Positions 1 to 9,530 of a stretch of DNA of 64,000 nucleotides are shown here, piece by piece. The DNA comes from Sandaracinaceae bacterium (lineage in GTDB: Bacteria; Myxococcota_A; Polyangia; Polyangiales; Sandaracinaceae). Location: contig JAHBWG010000022.1 in NCBI GenBank assembly GCA_019637095.1, positions 39,805 through 103,804 of the forward strand. Reading direction: 5' to 3'. Numbering within the stretch: position 1 is the first letter of the stretch; each line of letters begins with the position of its first letter. A program made the translations under genes and the position numbers. The notes beneath the pieces were generated by a model. That model was not told the origin of the DNA. It worked only from the letters and a program-made list of their open reading frames with translations, and did no database searches.

Positions 1-675
1 CTCGATCGCGCCGACCTCGGTCGCGCCGCTCGGCTCCTCCCACTCGTCCGCCTCGACCAGCCCCGAGTCGAGCTCGTCGAGCGCCTCGTCGAGCGCCGCG
101 TCCGCGGCCGCGGGCTCGGCGTAGGCCGGCGCCGCCTCGTAGGCGGGCGGCGCTTCATCGTACGCGCGGGGCTCGTACGCGGGAGGCTCCTCGTAGGCCG
201 GGGTGTCCTCGACGGCATACGCGAAGGCGTCCGCCACCTCGTCCTCGGCCGCGACGTCCTCCACCGCTTCTGCGGCCTCGAGCGCCTCGCCCTCGTAGCC
301 GGCCTCCGCGTACTCGTCGCCGACGCCGATCTCACCCGTCTGTGGCTCGTCGCCCGCGTAGGCGGCGCGCACCTGCAGGATCCGCTCGAAGTACACCTGC
401 CCGAGGTCGTCGAGCCGCAGCTCGTCCATCACCACGTCGAAGCGGTGCTCCGGCGCGCGGTCCTCGCCGTTGTCGATCGAGCCGGCGCACCGCCCGTGGC
501 CCTGGAGCGCCGCGGTGCCGTCCGCGAGCGTGACGTGGAACTCGATCCACTCGCCCTCCGGGATCGCGTCCTCGTTCGGCAGCATGAGCCGCTGCTCGTC
601 GACTCGCTGGTAGAAGTTCTCCGCGAGCTCGGAGATGTCGGTGAAGGGCGTCGGGACGCTGATCGCGTAGGTCAT
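1..675 (-). CDS. PilZ-like N-terminal domain protein with acidic Ala/Tyr/Pro-rich tail (C-terminus outside window)
   Basis: The frame opens with ATG at 675 and runs off the left edge, giving at least 225 residues. Residues 1-100 form a compact domain with the pattern GEWIEFHVTLADGTAALQG and a later DLGQVYFERIL segment. This resembles the N-terminal domains of myxobacterial PilZ/TIGR02266-type or motility adaptor proteins, but I cannot name a family. From about residue 105 it becomes an acidic low-complexity linker full of E, A, Y and P with repeated YEEPPAYE-like units, probably an unstructured spacer to a domain beyond the edge. The start overlaps the xseB stop (ATGA), so the two are probably translationally coupled. 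The role is unknown; a scaffold or signalling function is inference. Confidence 0.7.
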   Translation of the reverse strand, partial: MTYAISVPTPFTDISELAENFYQRVDEQRLMLPNEDAIPEGEWIEFHVTLADGTAALQGHGRCAGSIDNGEDRAPEHRFDVVMDELRLDDLGQVYFERILQVRAAYAGDEPQTGEIGVGDEYAEAGYEGEALEAAEAVEDVAAEDEVADAFAYAVEDTPAYEEPPAYEPRAYDEAPPAYEAAPAYAEPAAADAALDEALDELDSGLVEADEWEEPSGATEVGAIE

Positions 676-971
676 CGTGACTTCTTGCCGTCGTCGTCAA
701 CAAGGTTCTGGGTCTTCATGGACTCGCCCAACAGCTCCTCGACCTTCGCCTCCGCGGCGTCGAGCCGGCGGGAGCCGAGGCGCGAGAGCTGGATACCCTC
801 TTCGAAGACGGCGAGCGAATCTTCGAGCGGCAGGTCACCGGCCTCGAGCCGCTCGACGACCTGCGTGAGCCTCGCGAGGATCTCCTCGAAGCCGAGCTCG
901 GCGCGCTCGTCGGCGCCGGTGGGTGCACCTTCCACGGGCCGACCTTGCCGCAGCTTCGGCGCCTGGGTCAA
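672..971 (-). CDS. xseB: exodeoxyribonuclease VII small subunit
   Basis: This is the small, coiled-coil subunit of the ExoVII single-strand exonuclease, which acts with several copies per XseA in the cytosol. The family core is plain: GFEEILARLTQVVERLEAG, then DLPLEDSLAVFEEGIQL and LDAAEAKVEELL, from about residue 27 to 85. At 99 aa from TTG 971 it is slightly long for the family (about 70-85 aa). A GTG at 935 would give 87 aa and is an alternative start. It sits 24 bp after the outer-membrane protein gene and overlaps the next gene by ATGA. The partner gene xseA is about 59 kb away (59977-61376), so the subunits are not co-transcribed here. Confidence 0.9.
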   Translation of the reverse strand: MTQAPKLRQGRPVEGAPTGADERAELGFEEILARLTQVVERLEAGDLPLEDSLAVFEEGIQLSRLGSRRLDAAEAKVEELLGESMKTQNLVDDDGKKSR

Positions 972-995
972 CCGTGATGCGATGGCGACGCGCGT

Positions 996-1637
996 TCAGA
1001 GCCCGAGCGCGAGGCGCAGCTCGAAGACGTCGAGCGCCGCCCCGTTCATCTCGAGCCGGAGGTAGCTCAGGGTGAGCGCGGCGTGGAGGTTGCGGAAGAT
1101 GCGCAGCGCCGCCCCGAGCTCGACGCCGCCGCCGCCGAAGCCGTACGCGACGAACGTGTCGAAGCGCTGCCCGAGCACGGCGCCGGTCGTGACCACGAGC
1201 GCGATGTGCGGGACGAGCGGGTCGATGATCGCGGGGAGCTGCGCCCCGACCGCGATCGCCGCGCGGAAGAGGAGGTCTTCGCCCGCGAGCGAGTAGTCGC
1301 GGCCGCCCGCCGAGACGAGCGCGCTCGTGCGCAGCTCGGGGATCGGCCACTGGAGGAAGACCTCGAGCGCCGCGGCGTGCGTGTCGCCGCCGCCGTATCC
1401 GTCGGCGAGCTTGGAGTACCCGTAGCTCACCTGGATCTGCGGGCCGGGCCACGGCCGCTCGCCAGCCGCGTCGGCCGCCGGCTCGACCTCGGTCGCGGGA
1501 GCGCGCGCCGGGTCGCCGAGCTGCCGGCCCAGGCCGAGCGTCGCGCGCTGCGCGCCCGCGGGCGCGGCGATCGCGAGCGCGAGCAAGACGATCGCCGGCC
1601 CCAGGGCGCGGCGGCGCGGGATCTGCGGCGCGCTCAC
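996..1637 (-). CDS. secreted outer-membrane beta-barrel-like protein
   Basis: A 213-aa protein with an N-terminal export signal (about residues 8-30, hydrophobic run ending at APAGAQ). The rest alternates short hydrophobic strands and turns such as IQVSYGYSKL, TSALVSAGGRDYS and AALTLSYLRLEM, ending in a hydrophobic strand (VFELRLALGL). This is typical of small outer-membrane barrels, so location in the outer membrane is inferred. The GTG start at 1637 overlaps the preceding stop (GTGA), which supports it and ties the gene to the upstream lipoprotein. No enzyme motif is visible. Confidence 0.75.
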   Translation of the reverse strand: MSAPQIPRRRALGPAIVLLALAIAAPAGAQRATLGLGRQLGDPARAPATEVEPAADAAGERPWPGPQIQVSYGYSKLADGYGGGDTHAAALEVFLQWPIPELRTSALVSAGGRDYSLAGEDLLFRAAIAVGAQLPAIIDPLVPHIALVVTTGAVLGQRFDTFVAYGFGGGGVELGAALRIFRNLHAALTLSYLRLEMNGAALDVFELRLALGL

Positions 1638-2176
1638 CGCCGCGGCCCGATCCCCACGTACCGGATCATCTCGGTGACCTCGCGCGAGTCGAGGTCCGGG
1701 GAGGCTTCGAAATCGAGCCGGAGCGACTGGCCGCCGCCGAGCGGGAAGAGCACGACGCGGCGGTAGCGCTCGAACGGGTCGGGCTCGTCGAAGGTCAACA
1801 GCTCGAGGCCGTCCACGCCCTCGCGCGTCGTGATCGTGCGCGGCCCGTCGAGGATCGTGCGGCCGCGCATCGCGCGCGACGCGCGCACCTCTCGGTCCAT
1901 CTCGTCCTCGATCGCGCGCCCCATGCGCGCGGTCGTGAGATCGAACTTGCCGGGGCCGCCCTCGATCGTGCCCGTCGCCATCGCGGTCGACTCGATGGAG
2001 AGGTGCGCGCCCACCAGGTCCTCCCGCACGACCCGCCACGGCGGCGCGAGGTAGCGGACGCGGTAGTCGCCGGTCGGCGCCTCCCAGGTGGTGAGCTGGC
2101 TCAGCGGATCGTCGGCCGACGGAGCGCAAGCGCTCGCCAGCGAGGCCAGCGCCGAGAGGGCGAGGGCGCGATGCAC
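1634..2176 (-). CDS. putative lipoprotein of about 180 aa
   Basis: The GTG at 2176 gives a short signal peptide ending in a lipobox-like LASAC (Cys about residue 17), so the product is probably lipidated. The mature part has a pattern seen in small periplasmic domains: GDYRVRYLAPPWRVVREDLVGA, then a central helix rich in R/E, and GLELLTFDEPDPFERYRRVV toward the end. I do not recognise the family. It lies 46 bp after the HEAT-repeat gene and overlaps the outer-membrane protein gene by 4 bp, so the set is likely one operon. A joint envelope role is inferred from context only. Confidence 0.65.
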   Translation of the reverse strand: MHRALALSALASLASACAPSADDPLSQLTTWEAPTGDYRVRYLAPPWRVVREDLVGAHLSIESTAMATGTIEGGPGKFDLTTARMGRAIEDEMDREVRASRAMRGRTILDGPRTITTREGVDGLELLTFDEPDPFERYRRVVLFPLGGGQSLRLDFEASPDLDSREVTEMIRYVGIGPRR

Positions 2177-2222
2177 GAGCAGACTCTGCGAGGCGCCGGG
2201 CCGCTCCGCAAGCCCGCGTGGC

Positions 2223-4246
2223 TCACGGCGCGACGCGGGCGAGCACCTCCGCCTCGACGTCGGGCAGATCCGGTACCAGCAGCTCGCCTCCGGAGAGCGC
2301 GATCGTGCGCAGCCAGCGGCCGTCGGGCAGGAGCACGTCGACCGAGAGCAGCGCGTCGCCGGACGCGAGGCCCGCCGCGGCGGAGATGCGAGCGTACAGC
2401 ACGTCGCCGCCGATGCGCGCCGCCGGCGGCGGGCGACCTGCCGTCGCGCTCGCGGCGTCGCGCAGGGCGCGGCGCACGCGCTCGTCGGGCTCGATCCGCG
2501 CGCGTGCGCGCACCGCGTCTTCGGCCTCGGGATCGGCGAGCGACTCGAGGGCGCGCGCGACGGCGAGCCGGACGGCGTCGTGCTCGTCGTCGAGGGCCGC
2601 GGTGAGCGCGCCGCGCGCGCCGCGATCTCGGGCGATGGCGAGCGCGATCGCGGCGCCGGCGCGGACGCGCAGCGTCGGCGAGCGCAGCACGCGTCGCGAC
2701 GCAGCCGCGAGCGCGCGCGCGGGCTCGCGCGCTCGCGCTGCGCCGCCGCGATCCACAGCGCCTCCGGCGCCGTCTCCGCCTCCCACGTCCACGCCTCGAT
2801 CGCGCTCGGGTCGAGCTCGACCGAGGCCGCGAGCGCGGCCTGCGCCAGCGCGCGAAACGCGATGGGGTCGGTCTCGGCGACGAGGGCCCGCGCGAGCGCG
2901 TCGCGCGCGTCGCGGGACCCGAGCAGCTGCGCGGCGAGCGCCGCGACCGCCCGCCCGCTCGGGTCCGGCGCGGCGAGGCCCTCGATCACCCGGCGCCACA
3001 CGCCAGGGTCGCGCGCGAGCGCCGCGCTCCAGAGGCCGCGGGCCGATCCGTCGGCGGCGAGGTGCCGGCGCGCCTCGTCGCGGAGCCGCCCCTCGACGCG
3101 CCCGCGCCGCAGCGCGAGCGCGAGGGCCGGGTCGAGCGCGCGCTCCGAGCGCGCGGCGCCGAGCAGCGCGCGCGTGGCCGGCTCGCCGGGCACGCGCGAG
3201 AGGGCCTCGGCCGCGGCCCGCCGATGGGCGGCCACCCCGAGGAGCCCCTGCAAGTTGGGTTGCAATGCTTCGGAAGGGTTCGCGAGGAGCGCGTCGAGCG
3301 CCGCCGCCCGCAGGATCGGCGGGGACGCGTCGTCGGCCAGGACCGCGGCGAGGCGCGGCGCCGCCGCGGCCGGATCGAGCCGCGTCAACGTGCCGAGCGC
3401 GGCGGCGCGCTGCTCGACGGTGCCGCGATCCGCGAGCGGCGCGACCGCGGCCCCGTGCTCGGCTCCGCCGACGCGCGCGAGCGCGCCGAGCGCGGCCTCG
3501 ACGGCGGCGGGATCGGGATCCTCGAGCGCTCCGGCGAGGGTGGGCGCGGCGCGCTCGTCGCCGATCGCCCCGAGCGCCCGCAAGAGCGCGGGCCGGGCGT
3601 TCGGGAGCGCGCTCGCGAGGTGCTCGACGAGGGGCTCGACCGCGCGCGCGTCGCCGATCCGGCCGAGCGCGACCGCGGCGCGCGCGCTCGCGCTCGGCAC
3701 GCCGAGCGCGCGCACGAGGTGCGGCACGGCCGGCGGACCGATCCGCACGAGGCCCTGCGCGGCGGGCTCCGCGACGTCCGCGGTCGACAACCAGTCGGCG
3801 AGGACGCGCGCGGCGCGCTCGCCGCCGATCGCGCCGATGGCGCGCAGGCCGAGCGCGCGGTCTTCGCGCGCCCAGTCCATCGAGGCCCCCTCCGTCAAGG
3901 CCGCGGCGATCGGCGCGATCGCGCTCGGGTCTCCGCGGCGCGCCAGCGCGTCGAGGAGCGCGGCGCGCGCGCGCGGATCCTCTTCCTCGGCGAGGCGCCG
4001 GAGCAGGGCGTCGACCGCGCGGCTCGGGTCCCCGGCGCGCCCGAGCCGGGTCGCGGCCTCGATGCGCTCCTCGAGGCTCGGCGAGCCGAGCGCGGCGCGC
4101 GCGCGCGGGCCCGCGAGGTGGCGCGTCCAGCCCAGCGCGGGGGCGGCCGCCGGCTCCTCGTCCGTCCGTCGCGCGACGGGGCGCGGCGGCTGCGCGTGCG
4201 CGTGCGCGGCGCCGCAGAGGGCGAGGACGACGAGCCACCGACGCAT
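2223..4246 (-). CDS. secreted HEAT-repeat protein, interrupted by an apparent frameshift
   Basis: The ATG at 4246 starts a signal peptide (MRRWLVVLALCGAAHAHAQ) followed by many HEAT/PBS-lyase-like helical repeats of about 30 residues, for example DPRARAALLDALARRGDPSA and RIGDARAVEPLVEHLASA. Such solenoids bind proteins. The repeats continue in this frame to about 2735 and then in the -1 frame from about 2705 (VRAGAAIALAIARDRGARGA) to the stop at 2223. The C-terminus (about 90 residues) is a beta-rich piece with a DALLSVDVLLPDGRWLRTI segment. The frame change falls in a run of alternating G and C, so a lost base in the assembly is as likely as a true mutation. Corrected length is about 674 aa. 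It lies 10 bp after the GIDE-like gene. Confidence 0.75.
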
Positions 4247-4256
4247 CGCGCCGAGG

Positions 4257-4931
4257 CTACCTCAGGAAGGCGGTCACGAGCCCGAGCAGGCTGCTCATCA
4301 GGAACATGATCCCGCCGATCCCGCTCATGAGCGCGGCGAGGTCGTCGGGCGGCGGCGCGATCATCGAGGCGAGCGTGCGGTGGCTGAGCCGAGGAGGTCC
4401 GGCCGCGTCGCTGACCGGCGCCCACCGCGTGGCGCCGGCCCGGTACGGGCCATCGCCGGGCTCGAACGCCGCGTCGACCGTGGTGAAGGTCGCGACGAGC
4501 GCGACCTCCTCGCCTGCGCGCACGCGGCGCTCCGCCGTCAAGCCGCCGTCGGCCGTCGCGGTCGCGCACTCGATCAGGGTCCGCGCCGGATCGACGAGCA
4601 CGCGCCCCGTCCCGTCGTCGAGGTAGAACGGGTGGGCGCTCGCCCCGTGCGCGACCTCGCGCAGGAGCGGCACGAGCCCGGTGCCGATCGCCTGGTACGA
4701 GGCGCTCTCCGCGTACACGCAGTCCGCCCCATCGACCGCGCTCGGCGAGGTCGCGATCGGGACCACGCGGCCGATCACCCGGAACCGGCCGGGCTCGAGC
4801 TCGGCGATCGCGCTCGAGCGGACGGCCTCGGCGAGGGCGGCCCTCGGACGACCGCGCAGCCGACCGGCGACGACGAGCGCGAGCCCCCCGGCGAGGCCGC
4901 AGCTCACGATGATCCAGAGGTTCCCATCCAC
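4257..4931 (-). CDS. GIDE/MULAN-like domain membrane protein
   Basis: A 224-aa protein with one transmembrane segment at each end (about residues 6-22 and 203-220) and a soluble middle. The middle carries the pattern of the GIDE domain (bacterial relatives of the mitochondrial MULAN/MAPL ligase, without the RING): RVIGRVVPI, then GADCVYAESASYQ, then a TGRVLVDP strand. Bacterial members are membrane proteins of unknown function. The GTG at 4931 is the only start that keeps the first membrane segment; the ATG at 4927 is out of frame. It is the first gene of the minus-strand operon. Confidence 0.7.
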   Translation of the reverse strand: MDGNLWIIVSCGLAGGLALVVAGRLRGRPRAALAEAVRSSAIAELEPGRFRVIGRVVPIATSPSAVDGADCVYAESASYQAIGTGLVPLLREVAHGASAHPFYLDDGTGRVLVDPARTLIECATATADGGLTAERRVRAGEEVALVATFTTVDAAFEPGDGPYRAGATRWAPVSDAAGPPRLSHRTLASMIAPPPDDLAALMSGIGGIMFLMSSLLGLVTAFLR

Positions 4932-5064
4932 GAGCGGTCACTGATCTTCGTGCCAGTGGCCCCGAGCGGCAAGTACGTCTCCTTGATCAAGGCTCTCGAC
5001 GCGCGACCAGAGACCGAGGTAAATTCTTCCGTGATGACGGAGAGGGGCGACACCCCAGCGCGAG

Positions 5065-6756
5065 GTGCGCGTGGGTGACGGGAAGAGCGCGGTGGACGCC
5101 GGCCGACCGCCGTCCGACCGGCCTGCGCGTCCCGAGCGACGCTCGCAGAAGGGCCCCGATCCGCTCATCGGGCGCGTCATCAACGACCGCTTCCGCATCG
5201 TCTCGCTGATCGCGCGCGGCGGCATGGGGAAGGTCTACCGCGCCGAGCAGGCGCCCCTCGGCCGCGAGGTCGCGCTGAAGGTCCTGAACCCGAACTACAG
5301 CGGGGACAGCGACCCCGAGTTCCACAAGCGCTTCTTCCTCGAGGCCTCGACGTGCTCGAAGCTGACGCACCCCAACACCGTCACGATCTTCGACTACGGC
5401 CGCACCGACGACGACATCTACTACATCGCGATGGAGCTGCTCGAGGGCCGCACGCTCCACCGCGTGCTGCGCGACGACGGCCCGATGAGCGCGCCGCGCG
5501 CGATGCACATCGCGCGGCAGGTGTGCCGCTCGCTGCGCGAGGCGCACGGGCTCGGCGTGATCCACCGCGATCTCAAGCCCGCGAACATCTTCCTCGTCAT
5601 GCACGGCGACGAGAAGGACTTCGTGAAGGTGCTCGACTTCGGCCTCGTGAAGGACCTCGACGAGACGGGCGAGGACCTCACGCAGACCGGCCTGTTCATG
5701 GGCTCGCCCAAGTACATGTCGCCGGAGCAGATCCGCGGCGAGAAGGTCGACGCGCGCGCCGACGTGTACGCGCTCGGCGTGATCCTCTACGAGATGATCA
5801 CGGGCAAGGTCCCGTTCGACCGGCCCAACTCGGTCAACATCCTCATGGCGCACGTCCACGAGGCGCCGCCGCCGCTCAAGGAGCTGCACCCCGGCTGTGA
5901 CGCGGGCCCCGCGCTCGAAGCGATCGTCATGAAGTCGCTCGCGAAGAACCCGGACGAGCGGTACACGACGATGGACGAGTTCCTCGTCGCGCTGAAGGAG
6001 ACCGCCTCGGACCAGGGCTTCTCCGTCACGCGCAGCACCGACCTCGCGAGCCAGGAGATCGCCGCCGCCGGGATCACCGGCCAGTTCGGCGCGAGCGACG
6101 GACAGCTCCCCGCCTATCTCACCGGGCTGAGTGAGAGCGCGCCGGCCGCGCTGCCGAGCGCGCCGCCGCCGAGCGTGGAGCTCGGCGAGCGGCCGACCTC
6201 CTACCGCCTCCCGCTCATCTTCGCGTTCGTCGGCGCCCTCGGGCTCGCGCTCGCGGGCATCGTCGCGCTGATCGCGGCGAGCGGCGGGGACGAGCCCGAG
6301 CCGCGCCCGGTCGTCGCGCTGCCCGAGACCACGCCGCGAGAGAACACGAGCACCGAGCCGATCACGACGCGGCCGACGGGCACGAACGACACGACGAGCC
6401 CGCCGGCCGTCCAGACCGCGATCGTAGCGCTCCGCTCGACGCCGTTGGGGGCGCGAGTGCTCGTCGACGACGTGCAGATCGGCGTGACGCCGACCGAGAT
6501 CGAGTGGACCGGCGCGGACGCGGAGCTCGGCCGCCGCGTGACGTTCCTCTTCCGCCTCGACGGCCACCGGGACTACTCGGTGACCCGCGTGATCACGGGC
6601 AACCGGCTCGAGATCACGGCGACGCTCGAGGAGGTCGCGGCGGTGCCGCGGCCGGGCGGGACGCAGATCCGCCGGCGCGGCGGGCGCGGGCCGACGGGGC
6701 GGCGCGGGGACGACCCCGTGGGCCCGGTGCAGGGCTACAAACTGGACCCCTACTGA
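5065..6756 (+). CDS. Ser/Thr protein kinase with transmembrane segment and C-terminal PEGA domain
   Basis: A 563-aa Hanks-type kinase. The Gly-rich loop is at about residues 50-57 (ARGGMGKV), the ATP-binding Lys at 72 in VALKVL, the catalytic HRDLKPANI at 167-175, DFG at 191-193 and the SPEQ activation segment near 219, so it should be active. A single membrane helix lies at about 383-405. An extracytoplasmic Pro/Thr linker leads to a PEGA domain (about 453-520, STPLGARVLVDDVQIGVTP), a surface-anchoring or binding module. The cytoplasmic kinase is thus joined to a periplasmic sensor-like domain. The start is GTG 5065; the ATG at 5034 opens only a short closed frame. The TonB receptor gene follows after 43 bp. 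Confidence 0.93.
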   Translation: MRVGDGKSAVDAGRPPSDRPARPERRSQKGPDPLIGRVINDRFRIVSLIARGGMGKVYRAEQAPLGREVALKVLNPNYSGDSDPEFHKRFFLEASTCSKLTHPNTVTIFDYGRTDDDIYYIAMELLEGRTLHRVLRDDGPMSAPRAMHIARQVCRSLREAHGLGVIHRDLKPANIFLVMHGDEKDFVKVLDFGLVKDLDETGEDLTQTGLFMGSPKYMSPEQIRGEKVDARADVYALGVILYEMITGKVPFDRPNSVNILMAHVHEAPPPLKELHPGCDAGPALEAIVMKSLAKNPDERYTTMDEFLVALKETASDQGFSVTRSTDLASQEIAAAGITGQFGASDGQLPAYLTGLSESAPAALPSAPPPSVELGERPTSYRLPLIFAFVGALGLALAGIVALIAASGGDEPEPRPVVALPETTPRENTSTEPITTRPTGTNDTTSPPAVQTAIVALRSTPLGARVLVDDVQIGVTPTEIEWTGADAELGRRVTFLFRLDGHRDYSVTRVITGNRLEITATLEEVAAVPRPGGTQIRRRGGRGPTGRRGDDPVGPVQGYKLDPY

Positions 6757-6799
6757 TCGGGTAGCGGAACATGGGCATGGGTTGGCACGGGAGGCAGGG

Positions 6800-9523
6800 T
6801 TGAAAGCGAAGATCTGGACACGGGCCGCCGGGTTGGCGCTCGTGCTCGGCCTTTTGGGGGTGGCGTCGTCGGTCGCGCGCGCGGACGCGCGGACCGACGC
6901 GCGGCGTCACTTCCGGGCGGGCATGGCGCTCATCGCCGAAGGCCAGGTCGAGGAAGGCGTCGCGGAGCTGCTCCAGGCGTTCGAGATCCTTCCGCACCCC
7001 AACGTCCTCTACAACATCGGCCGCGCGTACGCGGAGTCGGGCCGCTACCAACAGGCGCTCAGCTACTTCGAGCGCTACCTCGACAGCGACCCCCCCGATC
7101 GCAGCGAGGTGGTCGGGTTCATCCAGGCCGTGCGCGCCCGGATCGCCGCCCTCGAGGCGCGCTCCACCGAGCCCGCCCAGCCCGACACGCCGCGGGTCGT
7201 CGAGCCGCAGGTCGTCGACGCGGCCCCGATCGCGAGCGAAGAGGAGATCGCCGCGCTCGAGGACTCGGCCACGCAGATCGACGCCCTCGCCGAGTCGACG
7301 CAGAGCGACGCGCTGCGCCAGCGGGCGGCCTCGCTGCGCGCGGTCGCCCAGGCGCTGCGCGAGCGGCGCTCGACCGCTTCGGTCGCCTCGACGGACACGG
7401 GCGAGCCCGTACCTCCCGACACCGGCACCGGCCCGGTGACCGACCCGGCGGCGGCGGGCACCGGCGAGGCGCCGGCCCTCGTGCTCGGCGCCCAGCGCGA
7501 AGGCGACACGTACGAAGAGACGGTCGTCTCGTCCTCGCGCGCCGCGCAGTCGCCCCTCGAGGCGCCCAACGCCACCTCGATCGTCACCGAGCAGGACATC
7601 CGGCTCTCGGGGCTCTACTCGTTCGGCGAGACCCTGCGCCGCGTCCCGGGCGTCGACCTGATGGTCACGAGCCCGAACAACGTGCAGTTCTCGGTGCGCG
7701 GGCTGAACCAGCGCCTCAACAACCGCGCGATCGTGCTCATCGACGGCCGGTCGGTGTACCTCGACTTCGTCGGCGGTCAGTTCTGGTCGATGATCCCGCT
7801 CAACGCGGAGGACATCGAGCGCATCGAGGTCATCCGGGGCCCGGCCTCGGCCCTCTACGGCGCGGACGCGTTCACCGGCGTCGTCAACATCATGACCCGG
7901 CAGCCGGGCGAGGGTCGCTCGTACGTGAGCGCGGGCATCGGCAACGCGGGTCAGCAGCGCGTCGTCGCGGGCGTGAGCCAGCGCATCGACCGCTTCCGCT
8001 TCCGCCTCTCCGGCGGCTACGAGACGGCGAACCAATACAGCAGGATGGTTGGCGCGGACCGCGTCGACGTGCAGCCGTTCGCGCGCAACGCCACTCAGGC
8101 GTACAACCGGACGATCTTCAACGCCGAGGCGCAGCTGCGCGCCTCCGACGACATCAGCATCCGCGGCGGCGCGGCCGTCGCGAACGGCGACGGGACGTTC
8201 CAGGGCCTGAGCCGCCTGCGCGAGATGAACCTCGAGGACGCCCTCTTCGCGCAGACGTTCCTCCAGGTCAACACCTCGTTCGGGCTCTCCGGCCGCGTCT
8301 TCTGGAACCGCTTCACCGCCACGGCCGGCCCCAGCCACGTCCGCGACGGCGGCCTCGAGGGGGGGGGACAGCGCATGAACATCGAGCGACAGGACATCGT
8401 CGACACCGAGATCGTCTACACGAACAGCTTCACGATCGCGCCCGGCATCGAGAACCAGATCATCGGCGGCATCGGCTACCGGTTCAAGGAGATCGGCTGG
8501 GACTGGCTCGCGAACCCCGTCACCGGGAGCACGTTCCACACCCAGCACCACGGCAACCTCTTCCTGCAAGACACCTTGCGGATCGAGGACGTCGTGCAGA
8601 TCGTGCTGAGCGCCCGCGGCGACCTCCACCCGCTCTTCCCCGAGCCGCAGATCTCACCCCGCGGCTCGGTGGTCATCCACCCGACGCCGCGCCAGTCGAT
8701 CCGCGTCTCGGCGGGCACCGCGTTCCGCTCGCCGACGTTCGTCGAGTCCTACGCGAACGTCCCGAACCCGACGCCGCTGCGCGGCGTCACCGCGTTCGGC
8801 GTGGGCGACCCCACGCTCAACCCCGAGCGTATCGTCTCGGTCGAGCTCGGCTACATGCTCCAGGAGTTCGACTTCTTCGCGCTCGAGCTCACCGGCTACT
8901 ACAACCTGGTGTTCGACCAGATCCTCCTCTCCGAGAACACCGCCTACCGGATCTGGGATCACCAGAACAACCCCTACGCCCGCTACAACCCCGATCTCGC
9001 GGCGTTCCCGCTCGGCCAGCTCCGCTTCGCCAACGAGGCGGCGGACTTCCAGCAGATCGGCGGCGAGCTCGGCGTGCGCGTGTTCCCCGTCACCGGTCTC
9101 GACATCTACGCGAACTACGCCATCCACGAGACGCTCGTGCTCGGCACCGCGCAGACGCTCGAGGGCCGCGAGCTCGACCAGCGCACCAGCGCGCACAAGT
9201 TCAACGCCGGTATCCAGTACCGCTCTCCGCAGCTCGACCAGGCGACCGGCCTCGGGTTCGACCTCGCCGCCGACTTCCACGTCGTGAGCGACCAGGTCTG
9301 GGTCGAGCAGGTCATCGACACCGAGCGCGGCGGCACCGCGTTCGTGCCGTTCGAGCTGCCGGCATACGCGCTGCTCAACGCGCGCATCGGCATCCGGTTC
9401 CTCGGCGACCAGATCGAGCTCGCCGCGACGGGCACCAACCTCCTCATGGACGGCCATCGCCAGCACCCGCTCGGTCAGCGGGTGGATCGCCGGTTCATGG
9501 GCCACATCACCATCCGTTACTGA
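6800..9523 (+). CDS. TonB-dependent outer-membrane receptor with N-terminal TPR domain
   Basis: A 907-aa exported protein. After a signal peptide (ends about residue 29) come two to three TPR helices (about 35-120, FRAGMALIAEGQVEEGVAEL and LYNIGRAYAESGRYQQALSY) and a Pro/Thr linker. The TonB plug starts near residue 238 (ALYGADAFTGVVNIMTRQPG, VLIDGRSVYLDF), followed by a 22-strand-type barrel to a C-terminal ITIRY. It should import a substrate across the outer membrane with energy from TonB-ExbBD. The TTG at 6800 has GGGAGG just upstream; TTG 6782 is an alternative. Receptors usually have no TPR ahead of the plug, so this arrangement is unusual. The substrate is unknown. Confidence 0.9.
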   Translation: MKAKIWTRAAGLALVLGLLGVASSVARADARTDARRHFRAGMALIAEGQVEEGVAELLQAFEILPHPNVLYNIGRAYAESGRYQQALSYFERYLDSDPPDRSEVVGFIQAVRARIAALEARSTEPAQPDTPRVVEPQVVDAAPIASEEEIAALEDSATQIDALAESTQSDALRQRAASLRAVAQALRERRSTASVASTDTGEPVPPDTGTGPVTDPAAAGTGEAPALVLGAQREGDTYEETVVSSSRAAQSPLEAPNATSIVTEQDIRLSGLYSFGETLRRVPGVDLMVTSPNNVQFSVRGLNQRLNNRAIVLIDGRSVYLDFVGGQFWSMIPLNAEDIERIEVIRGPASALYGADAFTGVVNIMTRQPGEGRSYVSAGIGNAGQQRVVAGVSQRIDRFRFRLSGGYETANQYSRMVGADRVDVQPFARNATQAYNRTIFNAEAQLRASDDISIRGGAAVANGDGTFQGLSRLREMNLEDALFAQTFLQVNTSFGLSGRVFWNRFTATAGPSHVRDGGLEGGGQRMNIERQDIVDTEIVYTNSFTIAPGIENQIIGGIGYRFKEIGWDWLANPVTGSTFHTQHHGNLFLQDTLRIEDVVQIVLSARGDLHPLFPEPQISPRGSVVIHPTPRQSIRVSAGTAFRSPTFVESYANVPNPTPLRGVTAFGVGDPTLNPERIVSVELGYMLQEFDFFALELTGYYNLVFDQILLSENTAYRIWDHQNNPYARYNPDLAAFPLGQLRFANEAADFQQIGGELGVRVFPVTGLDIYANYAIHETLVLGTAQTLEGRELDQRTSAHKFNAGIQYRSPQLDQATGLGFDLAADFHVVSDQVWVEQVIDTERGGTAFVPFELPAYALLNARIGIRFLGDQIELAATGTNLLMDGHRQHPLGQRVDRRFMGHITIRY

Positions 9524-9530
9524 GGTCGCC

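Noticed and set aside
2088..5078. A 996-codon plus-strand open frame opposite the HEAT/GIDE genes
   Set aside because: Its sequence is low-complexity R/A/S/G without domain pattern and it shadows a well-supported minus-strand operon; long antisense frames are expected at this GC content.
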